Shown: positions 49,982 through 58,783 of the stretch, one piece after another
Numbering within the stretch: the first letter of the stretch is position 1
Layout of the letters: every line of letters begins with the position of its first letter
Assembly: GCF_001279005.1 (NCBI RefSeq)
Contig: NZ_LGCN01000220.1
Location: 1 to 64,000, forward strand
DNA: 64,000 nt
Direction: 5' to 3'
Origin: Streptomyces caelestis
Lineage (GTDB): Bacteria > Actinomycetota > Actinomycetes > Streptomycetales > Streptomycetaceae
Notes under the pieces: generated by a model
Told to the model about the DNA's origin: nothing
Database searches by the model: none
Seen by the model: only the letters and a program-made list of their open reading frames with translations
Made by a program: the position numbers and the translations under genes

Positions 49982-51268
49982 ATGTCGAGGACGAGAAGCC
50001 TCTTATGGCCTGCCGTGGTCGCGGCGCTGTTGGTCCTGAGCACGGCGGGCACGGCACTGGGCCACAGCAGGGGCGAGAACCCTCCGCTCTCCGCCCCCCG
50101 CACGGCTGCCGCATCCGCCGACACCGCCGCCCCCAGTCCCGGCTGCGGCAAGGCCCCCACCCTCACGAGCGGGACCCACACCATCGTCAGCGGCGGCAAG
50201 AACCGCACCTTCATCCTGAGAATCCCCGACGGCTACGACCGCAGCCGCGCCCACCGGCTGGTGTTCGGATTCCACTGGCTGGGCGGCACCTCGAGCGACG
50301 TCGCCACGGGCCGCACCGTGGAAACGGGCACCTGGGCGTACTACGGGCTCCAGCGACTGGCGGGCGACAGCACCGTCTTCGTCGCACCGCAAGGCCTCAA
50401 CAACGGCTGGGCCAACACCGGCGGGGAGGACATCGCGTTCGTCGACGACATGATCAGGCGGATCGAGGCGGACCTGTGCGTCGACACGACACAGCGCTTC
50501 GCCCTGGGATTCAGCTACGGCGCCGCCATGTCGTACTCCCTGGCGTGTTCCCGTGCGACGGTCTTCCGCGCCGTCGCCGTCCAGAGCGGCGGGCAGCTCA
50601 GCGGATGCAGCGGCGGCACCCAGCCCATCGCCTACCTCGGAGTGCACGGCCTCAGGGACAGCGTCCTCGGCATCTCCGGCGGACGGGCGATGCGCGACCG
50701 GTTCGTCAGGAACAACGGCTGCACCTCCCAGAACCCGCCCGAGCCGGCACCGGGCAGCCTGACGCACCGGGTCACCACCTACTCGGGCTGCTCGGCCGGC
50801 CACCCGGTCGCCTGGGCCGCGTTCGACGAAGGCCACATCGCCGCCCCGCAGGACGGATCCCCAGGTGACAACGGCACCAGGACCTGGCTGCCGGGTGAGG
50901 TGTGGAGGTTCTTCACCCAGTTCCAGGCCACCGAGCCGCCGCCGGAGACCGCCACCTGCCGGGTCACGGGCACCGTCAGCGCCTGGAACACCGGGCTCAC
51001 TGCGAACATCACCGTCACCAACACCGGCACGACGGCGGTCGACGGCTGGTCCCTCGGGTTCACCCTGCCGAACGGCCAGACCATCACCTCCGGCTGGAAC
51101 GCGGACTACTCCCCCGTCTCCGGCCGGGTGACCGCCAGGAACGTCGCCCACAACACCACCATCGCCCCCGGCGCCTCCGTCGACATCGGCTTCCAGGCCG
51201 TCCACACCGGCAACACGGCGCCACCCGGCTCCTACACCCTCAACGGCACTGCCTGCACGGCGCCCTGA
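49982..51268 (+). CDS. Secreted feruloyl/acetyl-xylan esterase-like hydrolase (PHB depolymerase family) with CBM2
   Basis: The 428-aa protein starts after CAGGAG, 28 nt after the GH27 gene, so it is probably co-transcribed. Signal peptide to about residue 26; then an alpha/beta hydrolase with FILRIPDGYDRSRAHRLVFG, nucleophile LGFSYGAAMSYSLAC and His in DEGHIAAP. The C-terminal 100 residues are a family 2 carbohydrate-binding module bounded by two Cys (CRVTGTVSAWNTGLTANITV to GTAC) with exposed Trp. It likely removes ferulate or acetyl groups from xylan. Confidence 0.87.
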   Translation: MSRTRSLLWPAVVAALLVLSTAGTALGHSRGENPPLSAPRTAAASADTAAPSPGCGKAPTLTSGTHTIVSGGKNRTFILRIPDGYDRSRAHRLVFGFHWLGGTSSDVATGRTVETGTWAYYGLQRLAGDSTVFVAPQGLNNGWANTGGEDIAFVDDMIRRIEADLCVDTTQRFALGFSYGAAMSYSLACSRATVFRAVAVQSGGQLSGCSGGTQPIAYLGVHGLRDSVLGISGGRAMRDRFVRNNGCTSQNPPEPAPGSLTHRVTTYSGCSAGHPVAWAAFDEGHIAAPQDGSPGDNGTRTWLPGEVWRFFTQFQATEPPPETATCRVTGTVSAWNTGLTANITVTNTGTTAVDGWSLGFTLPNGQTITSGWNADYSPVSGRVTARNVAHNTTIAPGASVDIGFQAVHTGNTAPPGSYTLNGTACTAP

Positions 51269-51335
51269 CCACTCCTTCGAAGTCCCACGCCCTGTGCGCA
51301 GGAGCTGGATCCCGGGTGGTGAGGGTCGTTTTGAT

Positions 51336-51385
51336 CCTCGGCCCGAACTCGCCCCGGCCTCGGCCGGGGCGAGTTCGGGCCGAGG
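51336..51385. terminator. Perfect 24-bp stem, 2-nt loop hairpin
   Basis: Arms 51336-51359 and 51362-51385 are exact reverse complements (core CGGCCCGAACTCG / CGAGTTCGGGCCG). It starts 67 nt after the esterase stop and should terminate the GH27-esterase transcript. The near-absence of a loop suggests a cruciform or a factor-assisted stop. Confidence 0.75.
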
Positions 51386-51564
51386 CCGGGGGCGGGTCCG
51401 TTCCGGCCACGGCCGGTACGGCGTCGAGACCGGTCACGCTCAGGTCGGAGGAGGTCGCGCGGACGCGGTCGACGAGCGCTTCCATGAGGAGTGCGGGACG
51501 CTGGAGCGGGCCCGCGGGGACGAGGGGCGTCGGGTGCGCACACGAACCGATTATGATCTTGGTC

Positions 51565-51846
51565 ATGTCTGTGCAGAGTTCCGACAAGAACCTTTCCCGT
51601 AAGCAGAGGCTTCAGGAGAAGCAGCGCCGCCAGTTGGCGGTGGTCGACACCGTGGACAAGGCCGAGGCGAAGGCCCGCAAGGCAGAGGTCGAACTGGCTG
51701 TGGCTGTCGCCGAGGCCGTGCAGGTGTTCGGCGACGAGCAGGCGGCGTCCGAAGGGCTCGACATGCCGGTCGATGCGATCCGGCGCTTCCTCGGCATGGC
51801 GCAGGATGTGGCGGCCGATGCCGGCGACGGCTCTGGCCCGTCCTGA
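51565..51846 (+). CDS. Small charged helical protein, possibly leaderless
   Basis: The 93-aa protein (MSVQSSDKNLSRKQRLQEKQ...) is rich in Lys/Glu/Ala and predicted helical, with a coiled-coil-like KAEAKARKAEVELAVAVAEA stretch followed by a possible helix-turn-helix (ASEGLDMPVDAIRRFLGMAQ). No ribosome-binding site precedes the ATG; instead TATGAT lies 7 nt upstream, as in leaderless Streptomyces genes. An in-frame ATG four codons upstream is an alternative. Function unknown. Confidence 0.65.
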   Translation: MSVQSSDKNLSRKQRLQEKQRRQLAVVDTVDKAEAKARKAEVELAVAVAEAVQVFGDEQAASEGLDMPVDAIRRFLGMAQDVAADAGDGSGPS

Positions 51847-51921
51847 ATCCGGCCCACGTCCCCGGGCGGTACGCCTAGACTCGCTCCACGGCGCCCGGCG
51901 GCTCGAAGGGAAGACGTTTTC

Positions 51922-53451
51922 GTGCACATGTACGACAACCCTGTGATCAGCGGGTTCCACCCTGATCCGAGCGTGTGCCGGGTCGGCGACGACTACTACC
52001 TGGTGTGCTCCAGCTTCGAGTACTTCCCCGGGCTGCCGCTCTTCCACAGCAAGGACCTCGTGCACTGGGAGCAGATCGGCAACGTGCTCGACCGGCCCGG
52101 GCAACTGCCGCTGCCCCTCCCCGGCGCCAAGGCGTCCGGAGGCCTCTACGCCCCCACGATCCGCCACCACGACGGCCGCTACTGGGTCGTCAGCACCCAT
52201 GTCGACGGTGGCGGCAACTTCGTCGTCTCGGCCGAACGGCCCGAGGGGCCGTGGAGCGACCCGGTGTGGATCGACCTGAACGGGATCGACCCCGACCTGG
52301 CGTGGGAGGAGGACGGCACCTGCTGGTGCGCCTTCTCCGGCCCCGAAGGGGGCATCAACACGGCCAGGATCGACCCGGTCGGGGGCGAGGTGCTGGAGGG
52401 GCCTTTCGCCACCTGGTCGGGCAGCGGCCTCAAGTACCCCGAGGCGCCGCACCTCTACCGCATCGGCGACTGGTGGTACCTGCTGATCGCGGAAGGCGGC
52501 ACGGAACGCGGCCACAGTGTGTCCATAGCCCGCAGCCGCTCGCCGCGCGGTCCCTGGGAGGGCGCACCCGCCAACCCCCTGCTGTCCCACAGCGGTACCG
52601 CCCGCCCCATCCAGAACACCGGCCACGCCGACCTGGTGCAGGCTCCCGACGGCAGTTGGTGGATGATGCTGCTCGGCGTCCGCCCCCGCGGCTTCACGCC
52701 CGACGTGCACGTGCTCGGCCGCGAGACGTTCCTGACCCCCGTGGAGTGGGACGAGGACGGCTGGCCCGTCGTCGCGCCCGTTCCCGAGAACCACGCGGCC
52801 CCGGGCGGCGCCTGGCATCCCGTTCCGGCACCGCCCGCCCGCGACGACTTCGACGGGGCCGCTCTCGCGCCGCACTGGATTTCGCCGTTCGTCCGCACGG
52901 AGGGGTCCTGGTCGCTCGCCGAGCGCCCCGGCCGGCTGGTTCTCAGCGCCACCGGCCCCACCCTCGACCGCCCCGGGTACACCTTCGTCGGCCGCCGCCA
53001 GCAGCACCACGACTGCCGCGTCACCACCATGATCGACCCGGGTACGGGACGCGGTGGTCTCTGCGTACGCCTGGACGAGGCCCACCACTACGAACTGGAG
53101 GCCGGGGACGGGGAGGTCGGCGTCGTCGCCCGGATCGGGCCGCTGCGCCAGACCGTGGCCCGTCGGCCGGTCCCGGCCGGGCCACTGCCCCTCACCGTCA
53201 CGATCCGGACGTCAGGCCTCGTGCCCGCGTCGCCCGAACTCACCGACGGCGGCACCACGGGCCCCGACACCATCTCCTTCTGGCTCGACGACCCCGACGC
53301 TCCGGACGCCCGGCCGCTCGCCGAACTGGACGGGCGCTACCTGTCCACCGAGGTCGCCTGCGGCTTCACCGGCCGTGTGATCGGCATGTACGCCATCGAG
53401 GGCGCGGTCGCCTTCGACTGGTTCGAGTACGCCCCGGCGCCGTCCGTGTGA
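51922..53451 (+). CDS. Cytoplasmic GH43 beta-xylosidase/arabinofuranosidase
   Basis: The 509-aa protein lacks a signal peptide. It has the GH43 propeller with FHPDPSVCRVGDDYYLVCSS (base Asp), GGLYAPTIRHHDGRYWVV, NGIDPDLAWEEDG and KYPEAPHLYRIGDWWYLL (acid Glu), then a C-terminal concanavalin-like domain from about residue 310, as in XynB-type beta-xylosidases. The GTG at 51922 is used; an ATG two codons on is possible. It would complete breakdown of imported xylo-oligosaccharides and so complements the bxl locus 48 kb away. Confidence 0.87.
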   Translation: MHMYDNPVISGFHPDPSVCRVGDDYYLVCSSFEYFPGLPLFHSKDLVHWEQIGNVLDRPGQLPLPLPGAKASGGLYAPTIRHHDGRYWVVSTHVDGGGNFVVSAERPEGPWSDPVWIDLNGIDPDLAWEEDGTCWCAFSGPEGGINTARIDPVGGEVLEGPFATWSGSGLKYPEAPHLYRIGDWWYLLIAEGGTERGHSVSIARSRSPRGPWEGAPANPLLSHSGTARPIQNTGHADLVQAPDGSWWMMLLGVRPRGFTPDVHVLGRETFLTPVEWDEDGWPVVAPVPENHAAPGGAWHPVPAPPARDDFDGAALAPHWISPFVRTEGSWSLAERPGRLVLSATGPTLDRPGYTFVGRRQQHHDCRVTTMIDPGTGRGGLCVRLDEAHHYELEAGDGEVGVVARIGPLRQTVARRPVPAGPLPLTVTIRTSGLVPASPELTDGGTTGPDTISFWLDDPDAPDARPLAELDGRYLSTEVACGFTGRVIGMYAIEGAVAFDWFEYAPAPSV

Positions 53452-54368
53452 CGCTCGGGTGTGCGGGCGGGCGCCGGTGGATCTCCAGGGCCGACCCGAG
53501 GAAGACGTCGAACCACCCGCCGATCAGGAGGACCGGGATGTCGATCGCATCGATCCGGTCGACGATCTCCCCCTCGCGGTGACACGCCGACCCGAGCGGT
53601 TCCCGCGACCGGTCCAGACCCCACCCGACGCCTGGCCGAGGTGCGAGGCCTGCCGGGTCGTGAGGACGATGCGGACCGGACGGCATCGGAGTCCTTGGCG
53701 GAAGCGGTCCGGTATGACGTGGGCGCCGCCGTGGCCCATGCTGAACGCACCCGCGCCCACGTCGGCTCCGCGGCCGGGCGGGCGAGCCCAAGGGGGACGG
53801 GTCCTGAGCAGCCGTCTCGTCGACGCGGGGCGGGTGGCGCCGCACTCCATGCACGGCCCCGGCATGGGGCCGGCGTTTTTGGAGGTCGTGACGGATCCCG
53901 CAGCGCGTCTGTGCGATGTCCGCCGGCGGGCCTTTTCGGGGGCCTTCCCCATGAGGTCCGCCGGCGATCCGATGGGCGCCGGCTGGGAACGTGGAGCTCT
54001 TCCTGGTGGGCCTCCGTGAAGGGCCGGTGCTGTGGGCGGTAGTCGGGTACTGCCCTGTCCGCCTGCTGGAAGCACGTCAACCGAGGGCCGCGCGTCGGCC
54101 GCCCGCGAAGAACGCCGGGGAGACGGGTGCTGGGCGACGAGGAAGTCCTCAAGGCCGTACAGGGCTGCATCGAGGAACGAGGGGGATCCCTGGCAGGGCC
54201 GCTGTCGGATGCCTCCGCTCTCCCCCCTCCGGTCGGCCGAGGGTCGTGGTTCGAGGAGCCGGTTCCTGCGCCGGCAGCCGGCGGAGCGCACCCCTGTGGT
54301 CCCGGCTCCGGCTGCCTGTGGCACCTGTGGTGCCCGACCACTGGGACGGCGGAGGGGGGTGAGGGCGA
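53452..54368 (-). other. 917-bp stretch with a CocE/NonD (S15) hydrolase scrap
   Basis: On the minus strand, 53460-53580 reads DRIDAIDIPVLLIGGWFDVF and then LGSALEIHRR, the catalytic-Asp region of CocE/NonD or Xaa-Pro dipeptidyl-peptidase (S15) hydrolases. The upstream part is scrambled into several frames and the downstream part is missing. The remainder to 54368 shows no gene. Confidence 0.5.
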
Positions 54369-54704
54369 TCAGTGGTTGCGGGGCGCGTACATGATCACGG
54401 CCATGCCGGCGAGGCAGATCAGCGCACCGATGACATCGAAGCGGTCGGGGCGGTAGCCGTCGGCGACCATCCCCCAGGCGATCGACCCGGCCACGAAGAC
54501 GCCGCCGTACGCGGCCAGGATCCGCCCGAAGTCGTCGTCACTCTGGAAGGTGGCGACGACACCGTAGAGCCCGAGGGCGATCACGCCGGCGCCGATCCAG
54601 ATCCAGCCTCTGTGCTCACGGATGCCCTGCCACACCAGCCAGGCCCCGCCGATCTCGAACAGGGCGGCGGCGACGAACAGGGCAAGGGAACGAGCGACGG
54701 TCAT
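54369..54704 (-). CDS. YnfA/UPF0060 family four-helix membrane protein
   Basis: The 111-aa protein has four membrane helices and the family blocks [45 protein letters not shown] and [20 protein letters not shown]. The fold resembles small multidrug-resistance transporters; transport by Streptomyces members is not established. It stands alone on the minus strand, about 37 bp upstream of a decayed metal-transport gene. Confidence 0.88.
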   Translation of the reverse strand: MTVARSLALFVAAALFEIGGAWLVWQGIREHRGWIWIGAGVIALGLYGVVATFQSDDDFGRILAAYGGVFVAGSIAWGMVADGYRPDRFDVIGALICLAGMAVIMYAPRNH

Positions 54705-54740
54705 ACCGGCTGACCCTACCGACGGGCGTGCCGCTGATCT

Positions 54741-55028
54741 TCAGCGGATCCCCGGACGTCCGGCAGCCGTATCCGCCCGCACCCGCGGTCTTCGGTGCGC
54801 AAGAGCAGGAGCGACGGCGCCGGCCCGACCACCGGGTCCCGCCGGCGAGCACGGCCGGGACGACCGCGACGGCGGCAGCCGGCCCGCCACCGCCCCGGCG
54901 CCGGCCCCGACGGCGCCCGCCGTGATCAGGACGGGCGGCGCGCAGCACGCCACGCAGGCCGGGGCGGCCAGGCCCTCGAGCGCCTTCGGAGCGCGGTGGG
55001 AACGGGGGTCAGCAGCAGGGACCGGCAC
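54741..55028 (-). pseudogene. Frameshifted small membrane protein of a metal-resistance locus
   Basis: A GTG at 55028 follows GAGGAG. The frame reads APACVACCAPPVLITAGAVG, a Cys-rich start of a MerC/MerT-like or ArsR-linked membrane protein, to about 54880. The expected continuation (AAAVAVVPAVLAGGTRW, then RRRRSCSCAPK) lies in another frame. The gene is therefore broken. It follows the ArsR gene on the same strand. Confidence 0.5.
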
Positions 55029-55199
55029 GGCGGTTCTCCTCGGCGAGACCGGTGAACGGGACGGGGCGACAGGGGCTTCCGGCGCAGACGGTCAGGTCGT
55101 CGCAACCCGCCTCGGGCGGCGACCAGCAGGCGTACGCGGCCGGCGAGCGCTTCGCGGCGGGCCGGGGACGACCTGAGGGGAGCGACACCCCGGCGGCCG

Positions 55200-55535
55200 T
55201 CAGCAGCAGCCCTTCGTGCCGGCGTCCACGCGGGTGCGGTCGGTCCCGACGGCCACCACGGCGGTGCGCAGGTCGTCCAGGGCGCGGCCGAGGCGTGCGT
55301 CGGCGAGCGCGTAGCGGGTGCGGCGGCCGTCGGGCACGGTGACGACCAGGCCCCAGTCCCGCAGGCACGCCGGACGGTTCGGCAGCCGCGTACGGGAGAT
55401 CCCGAGACGGTCGGCGAGGTCGGCCGGGCAGGCGGGGGCCTCGCGCAGGACGAGCAGAACGCGGCAGCGGATCGGGGCGGCGAGCGCGCGGCCGAACCGG
55501 GCCGGCGCCTCGATGCCGGAAGCGGCAGTCGGCAC
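55200..55535 (-). CDS. ArsR-family metal sensor, CmtR-like
   Basis: The 111-aa protein has a winged helix (ADLADRLGISRTRLPNRPAC, then LRDWGLVVTVPDGRRTRYAL) and a C-terminal KGCC. In the Cd/Pb sensor CmtR the metal ligands are two Cys in the recognition-helix region (ACLRxC) and one near the C-terminus. Here the first (PAC) and the C-terminal Cys remain, but the second is Trp (RDW), and NH is NR. Metal sensing may be lost or altered. The GTG is the only plausible start. A palindrome lies 20 nt upstream. Confidence 0.72.
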   Translation of the reverse strand: MPTAASGIEAPARFGRALAAPIRCRVLLVLREAPACPADLADRLGISRTRLPNRPACLRDWGLVVTVPDGRRTRYALADARLGRALDDLRTAVVAVGTDRTRVDAGTKGCC

Positions 55536-55554
55536 GCCCCGACCGCACAGGAAA

Positions 55555-55568
55555 TCCTGGATTCAGGA
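55555..55568. promoter_or_regulatory. Small inverted repeat TCCTG-N4-CAGGA upstream of the ArsR gene
   Basis: It lies 20 nt before the ArsR start, where autorepression would be expected. The arms are only 5 bp, so support is modest. Confidence 0.4.
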
Positions 55569-55797
55569 GAACCTGTGTTTTTGGCCGGCGGTACGGCTCA
55601 CGCCGTTGACACGGAGTAGCCGCGCACTTCGGGCGCTCCTGTGCGCGGGCCGCTTCAGCCGGCCTGCCGGACTCCTGCGGCCTGCCGTCCCGGGAAGGCC
55701 TGTGCCGAGGGCTGCCCACCGGGACCGGGACGGCCGCCCGAGGTCACGGAGTGCAGCGGGGTGCTCCGGGACGGGTCCGAGCGTGTAGGGTTTGGGA

Positions 55798-55906
55798 CTG
55801 CGAAGGGGAGTAGTCCCGCAATACCGCTGGTCGACATACTGGACGGCTTGTCCGTCCCGGCCATCGGGCCCCGGCATCATCGCCGTGGCGGACGAGACCT
55901 TCGGCC
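55798..55906 (+). promoter_or_regulatory. yybP-ykoY-type (manganese) riboswitch
   Basis: The leader contains the class hallmarks in order: GGGGAGTAG (55805-55813), GTCGACATAC (55830-55839) and GACGAGACCTTCGGC (55891-55905). CGAAGG (55801-55806) can pair with CCTTCG (55898-55903) to close the P1 stem. It lies about 120 nt upstream of a UPF0016/TMEM165-family gene, a standard target of this Mn2+-sensing riboswitch. The rest of 55569-56028 shows no gene. Confidence 0.8.
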
Positions 55907-56028
55907 ATGCATGACCACCGTGTCCGCACATCCGTGCGGGCAGATCCGTCGTGCCGGGCCGAACCGGTTCTCGCCGCCCGCACCACTGCTGCGCGAACCG
56001 GTGGCCCGGCCCAGCAGAAAGCACCAGG

Positions 56029-56610
56029 ATGACTTTCGACCCCCTGGCGATCCTCACTGCCTTCGGGCTGATCTTCCTTGCCGAGCTCCCCGACAAGACG
56101 ATGTTCGCCTCACTGGCCATGGGCACCCGCATGCGCCCCCTGTACGTGTGGTTCGGCACCTCCACCGCGTTCATCGTCCACGTCGCCATCGCCGTGGGCG
56201 CCGGCAGCCTTCTCAGCCTGCTCCCCGACATGGCGGTCAAGCTCGTCTCCGCCGCCCTGTTCGCCTTCGGCGCCGTCGTCCTCCTGCGCAGCGGCGACGA
56301 CGAGGACGACGAAGACGGAGCGAAGGCCCTCACCGGCTTCTGGCCCGTCTACACCACTGCCTTCATGGCCGTCTTCATCAGCGAGTGGGGCGACCTCACC
56401 CAGATCACCACCGCCAACCTCGCCGCCACCAACGGCTGGCTGCCCACCGCCATCGGCTCCGCCGCCGCACTCATGTCCGTCTCCGCCCTCGCCCTGCTCG
56501 CGGGCCGCTTCATCGCCAAGCGCGTCCCGCTGAAGACCGTCCAGCGGTTCGGCGGCCTGTGCATGGCCGCACTGGCCCTGTGGACCCTCATCGAAGCCTT
56601 CACCGGCTGA
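56029..56610 (+). CDS. TMEM165/GDT1 (UPF0016) family Mn2+ exporter
   Basis: The 193-aa protein has six membrane helices in two repeats. The two family motifs E-x-G-D-[KR]-[TS] appear as AELPDKTMFA near residue 18 (Gly replaced by Pro) and SEWGDLTQ near 128. A short acidic loop (DDEDDEDGAK) separates the halves. Bacterial relatives such as MneA export manganese, consistent with the riboswitch upstream. The ATG at 56029 is used because helix 1 starts at once; a longer frame upstream overlaps the leader. Confidence 0.88.
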   Translation: MTFDPLAILTAFGLIFLAELPDKTMFASLAMGTRMRPLYVWFGTSTAFIVHVAIAVGAGSLLSLLPDMAVKLVSAALFAFGAVVLLRSGDDEDDEDGAKALTGFWPVYTTAFMAVFISEWGDLTQITTANLAATNGWLPTAIGSAAALMSVSALALLAGRFIAKRVPLKTVQRFGGLCMAALALWTLIEAFTG

Positions 56611-56689
56611 CGAGCCCGGGCACGGTCGGCGGTGGGGCGTCGAAGGCTTCGGCACGGTTTTGTGTTCCCATCCGCCGTGCCGAGGCCAG

Positions 56690-57236
56690 GCCCCGATGGC
56701 CCGCGGCGGCGGGGATCCCCACCGCGGGGCCGTCGGCCAGGAGTCCGGCCGGCCCCAGCCGGCGGAGCGTGGGTGATGTCCGCGCAGCTGCCGGGCCCGG
56801 TCGGGCCGCGGAACAGCACCCGGCCGTCGCCATCCGTGACGACCGTGGTCCTGACCGCGTTCCGCTCGCTCGTGCAGGAGACGAACCCGTCCCGGTCCTC
56901 ACGTCCGGCGCCCGGCCGCCGGACCCGGGTCCCGGTGCCGTCGACGATCCCGGTCTTCCCGCCGGCACCGGGACGGTCGACGACCTCGGCCGGGGTCCGC
57001 AGTCGCACGCCGGGGCCGACGGTGCGGCCGCGCTCGGCGGGCAGCGGTCGCACCTCGCCGACGGCGCGGGTGGTGGTGGACCGGTCCACGCTGAACCAGC
57101 GGACCAGCCCGTCCTGGGCGGTCCGCGTCAAAGGTGCACGAGGGTGGCCGGAAGGCGGTCGACGCACACCAGCCGACACGAGACGCGTTCCCCGCCGCAC
57201 GACCGATGAGCGGCGATCACGAGCTCGACGCCTCAC
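56690..57236 (-). mobile_element. Decayed IS5-type (DDE endonuclease) transposase gene
   Basis: The minus strand reads WFSVDRSTTTRAVGEVRPLP, LRTPAEVVDRPGAGGKTGIV, DGTGTRVRRPGAGREDRD and VVTDGDGRVLFRGPTGPGSC then ADITHA, with catalytic Asp in VDGT and TDGDG. The frame shifts near 56775 and the C-terminus is lost. It belongs to a different IS5 subgroup from the 44.7-kb copy. Confidence 0.75.
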
Positions 57237-57459
57237 CGTTTACCGTGCACGAGTTCGGCAGCCGCTCCTGGCCCGGCGCGTGCCGGGCTCCGCCGCCACC
57301 GGTTGGACGGCGCTCGGTCCCGCGAGCAGTGCCCGGCCCTCGTCGCACGAGGAGTCCACCCCCGGTGGAGACCTGGCCGGCCCCTCGGCGACCGAACCCT
57401 TCACGAACACCCGCTCGTCGGAGCCGAGGACGACGGCCGGGAAGTCCTGGACGCCGTGG

Positions 57460-58413
57460 TCAAGGACAGCGGGACCGAGGCTCCGCGCTCCGCGCCGTCC
57501 GTCCCCCGCCCCCTTCTTCGTCCCCGGGCGGCCCGGCCCGGACGGCAAGCTCGCGTTCCAGGTCGTCCAGGGCCCTGCGGGCCGCCTCGATGCGCCGGCG
57601 CAGTCGCTGTTGGTCCGCCCGGTGCGGAGCCGGGTGGCGTGCTGTCGGCGCCTCTTCCTCCTCGCCCAGGTCCCGGGCCTCGTCGAGGGAGGTGAGGACG
57701 ACGCCGATGAGGACGTTGACCAGGACGAAGGAGGCGAGCAGGACGTAGGAGGCGTAGTAGAGGAGACTCCAGCGGGATATCTCCAGGCCCGCGTGGATCG
57801 CGTCACCGATGCCGTCGAGCATCATCAGGAGGAAGAGGGTGAGGACGGCGCGGCCGATGGAGCCGTAGTGCTCGGGGTCGTGGTGGCCGAAGAAGACCCA
57901 GCCGACCATGGCGTACACGTACAGAAGCAGGGCGCCGACGAGCAGGAAGCTCAGGGTGCCGGGCAGGCTGCGGGCGACCGCGACGAGCACGACGCGCAGC
58001 TGAGGCAGGAAGCGGGCGGTGCGCAGGACCCTGGCCAGCCTGAGCAGCCGCAGCACCGTGGTGTTCTCACGGACGACGGGCAGGAAGGCGCACAGGACCA
58101 CGGCCAGGTCGAAGAGGTTCCACGGGTCTTTGCAGAAGTCCCGTGGACGTTCGGCGTGCGCGGCCATGCGCAGCAGGATCTCGACGGTGAACGCGGCCAG
58201 ACAGGCGTGCTCGGCCAGCCGTAACCAGCGGTGCCACTCCTCGACGACTCCGGAGTACGTCTCCAGGCCCAGCAGCACGGCGTTGGTGAGGATCAAAGCG
58301 AAGACGGTGAGGGCGAACCAGCGGGCCTCCGTGAGGTCACGGCAGTGGCGTGCGAGTCTTCGGCACCCGGACGGGGCGAGGGATTCGGCTACGTGGTCTT
58401 GGTGCTGCGGCAT
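57460..58413 (-). CDS. Voltage-gated-type cation channel (six-helix, NaChBac-like)
   Basis: The 317-aa protein has S1 to S4 (S4: RLLRLARVLRTARFLPQLRV, Arg every third residue), a pore between S5 and S6, and a C-terminal charged helix (RLRRRIEAARRALDDLEREL) like the coiled coil of bacterial sodium channels. The pore helix/filter reads TLFLLMMLDGIGD, unlike the TLESWAS filter of NaChBac, so ion selectivity is uncertain. The ATG at 58413 is preferred over an upstream in-frame one. A possible operator lies about 95 nt upstream. Confidence 0.82.
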   Translation of the reverse strand: MPQHQDHVAESLAPSGCRRLARHCRDLTEARWFALTVFALILTNAVLLGLETYSGVVEEWHRWLRLAEHACLAAFTVEILLRMAAHAERPRDFCKDPWNLFDLAVVLCAFLPVVRENTTVLRLLRLARVLRTARFLPQLRVVLVAVARSLPGTLSFLLVGALLLYVYAMVGWVFFGHHDPEHYGSIGRAVLTLFLLMMLDGIGDAIHAGLEISRWSLLYYASYVLLASFVLVNVLIGVVLTSLDEARDLGEEEEAPTARHPAPHRADQQRLRRRIEAARRALDDLERELAVRAGPPGDEEGGGGRTARSAEPRSRCP

Positions 58414-58507
58414 CCTGCTGCCATGTCTCCTCCGTGCCTGCGGCGGTCCGTACCGGCCGGGTCGGCCGGTACGGAACCGTTGAGCGATCATGCTCCAGAA
58501 GAGACTT

Positions 58508-58521
58508 CTACAACACTGTAG
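58508..58521. promoter_or_regulatory. Palindrome CTACA-N4-TGTAG, BlaI/CopY-like operator
   Basis: The dyad resembles TACA/TGTA operators of BlaI/MecI/CopY repressors. It lies about 95 nt upstream of the channel gene, within a 370-bp gap (58414-58783) that has no gene. No BlaI homologue is in the window. Confidence 0.4.
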
Positions 58522-58531
58522 TCATCAATGC

Positions 58532-58566
58532 GCGAGCACCCCGGGAAAATCCGGGCCGGTGCTCGC
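58532..58566. terminator. Hairpin in the gap between channel and phosphopantetheinyl transferase genes
   Basis: GCGAGCACC (58532-58540) pairs with GGTGCTCGC (58558-58566), with an inner CCGG/CCGG. It lies about 220 nt beyond the transferase stop and may terminate that operon. Confidence 0.45.
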
Positions 58567-58783
58567 GCTGCGGCCCCGCAGGCGGCTCGCCAGGGGCACC
58601 GTGCCCGTCGTGACCGGCGCCGACGCCCGGCTCGTCATGACCGGCCGGCCGCTGTCCCAAAACCGCCACGGATGCAGGGCGGGGAACCACCTCCAGGATC
58701 AGGCGCGCCGAGCCCGCCGTCGACGAGCGCCCGTGGCTGACGAGGTCCGGGCCGGGGTGGTCGACGGCCCGACGACGAAGGTG

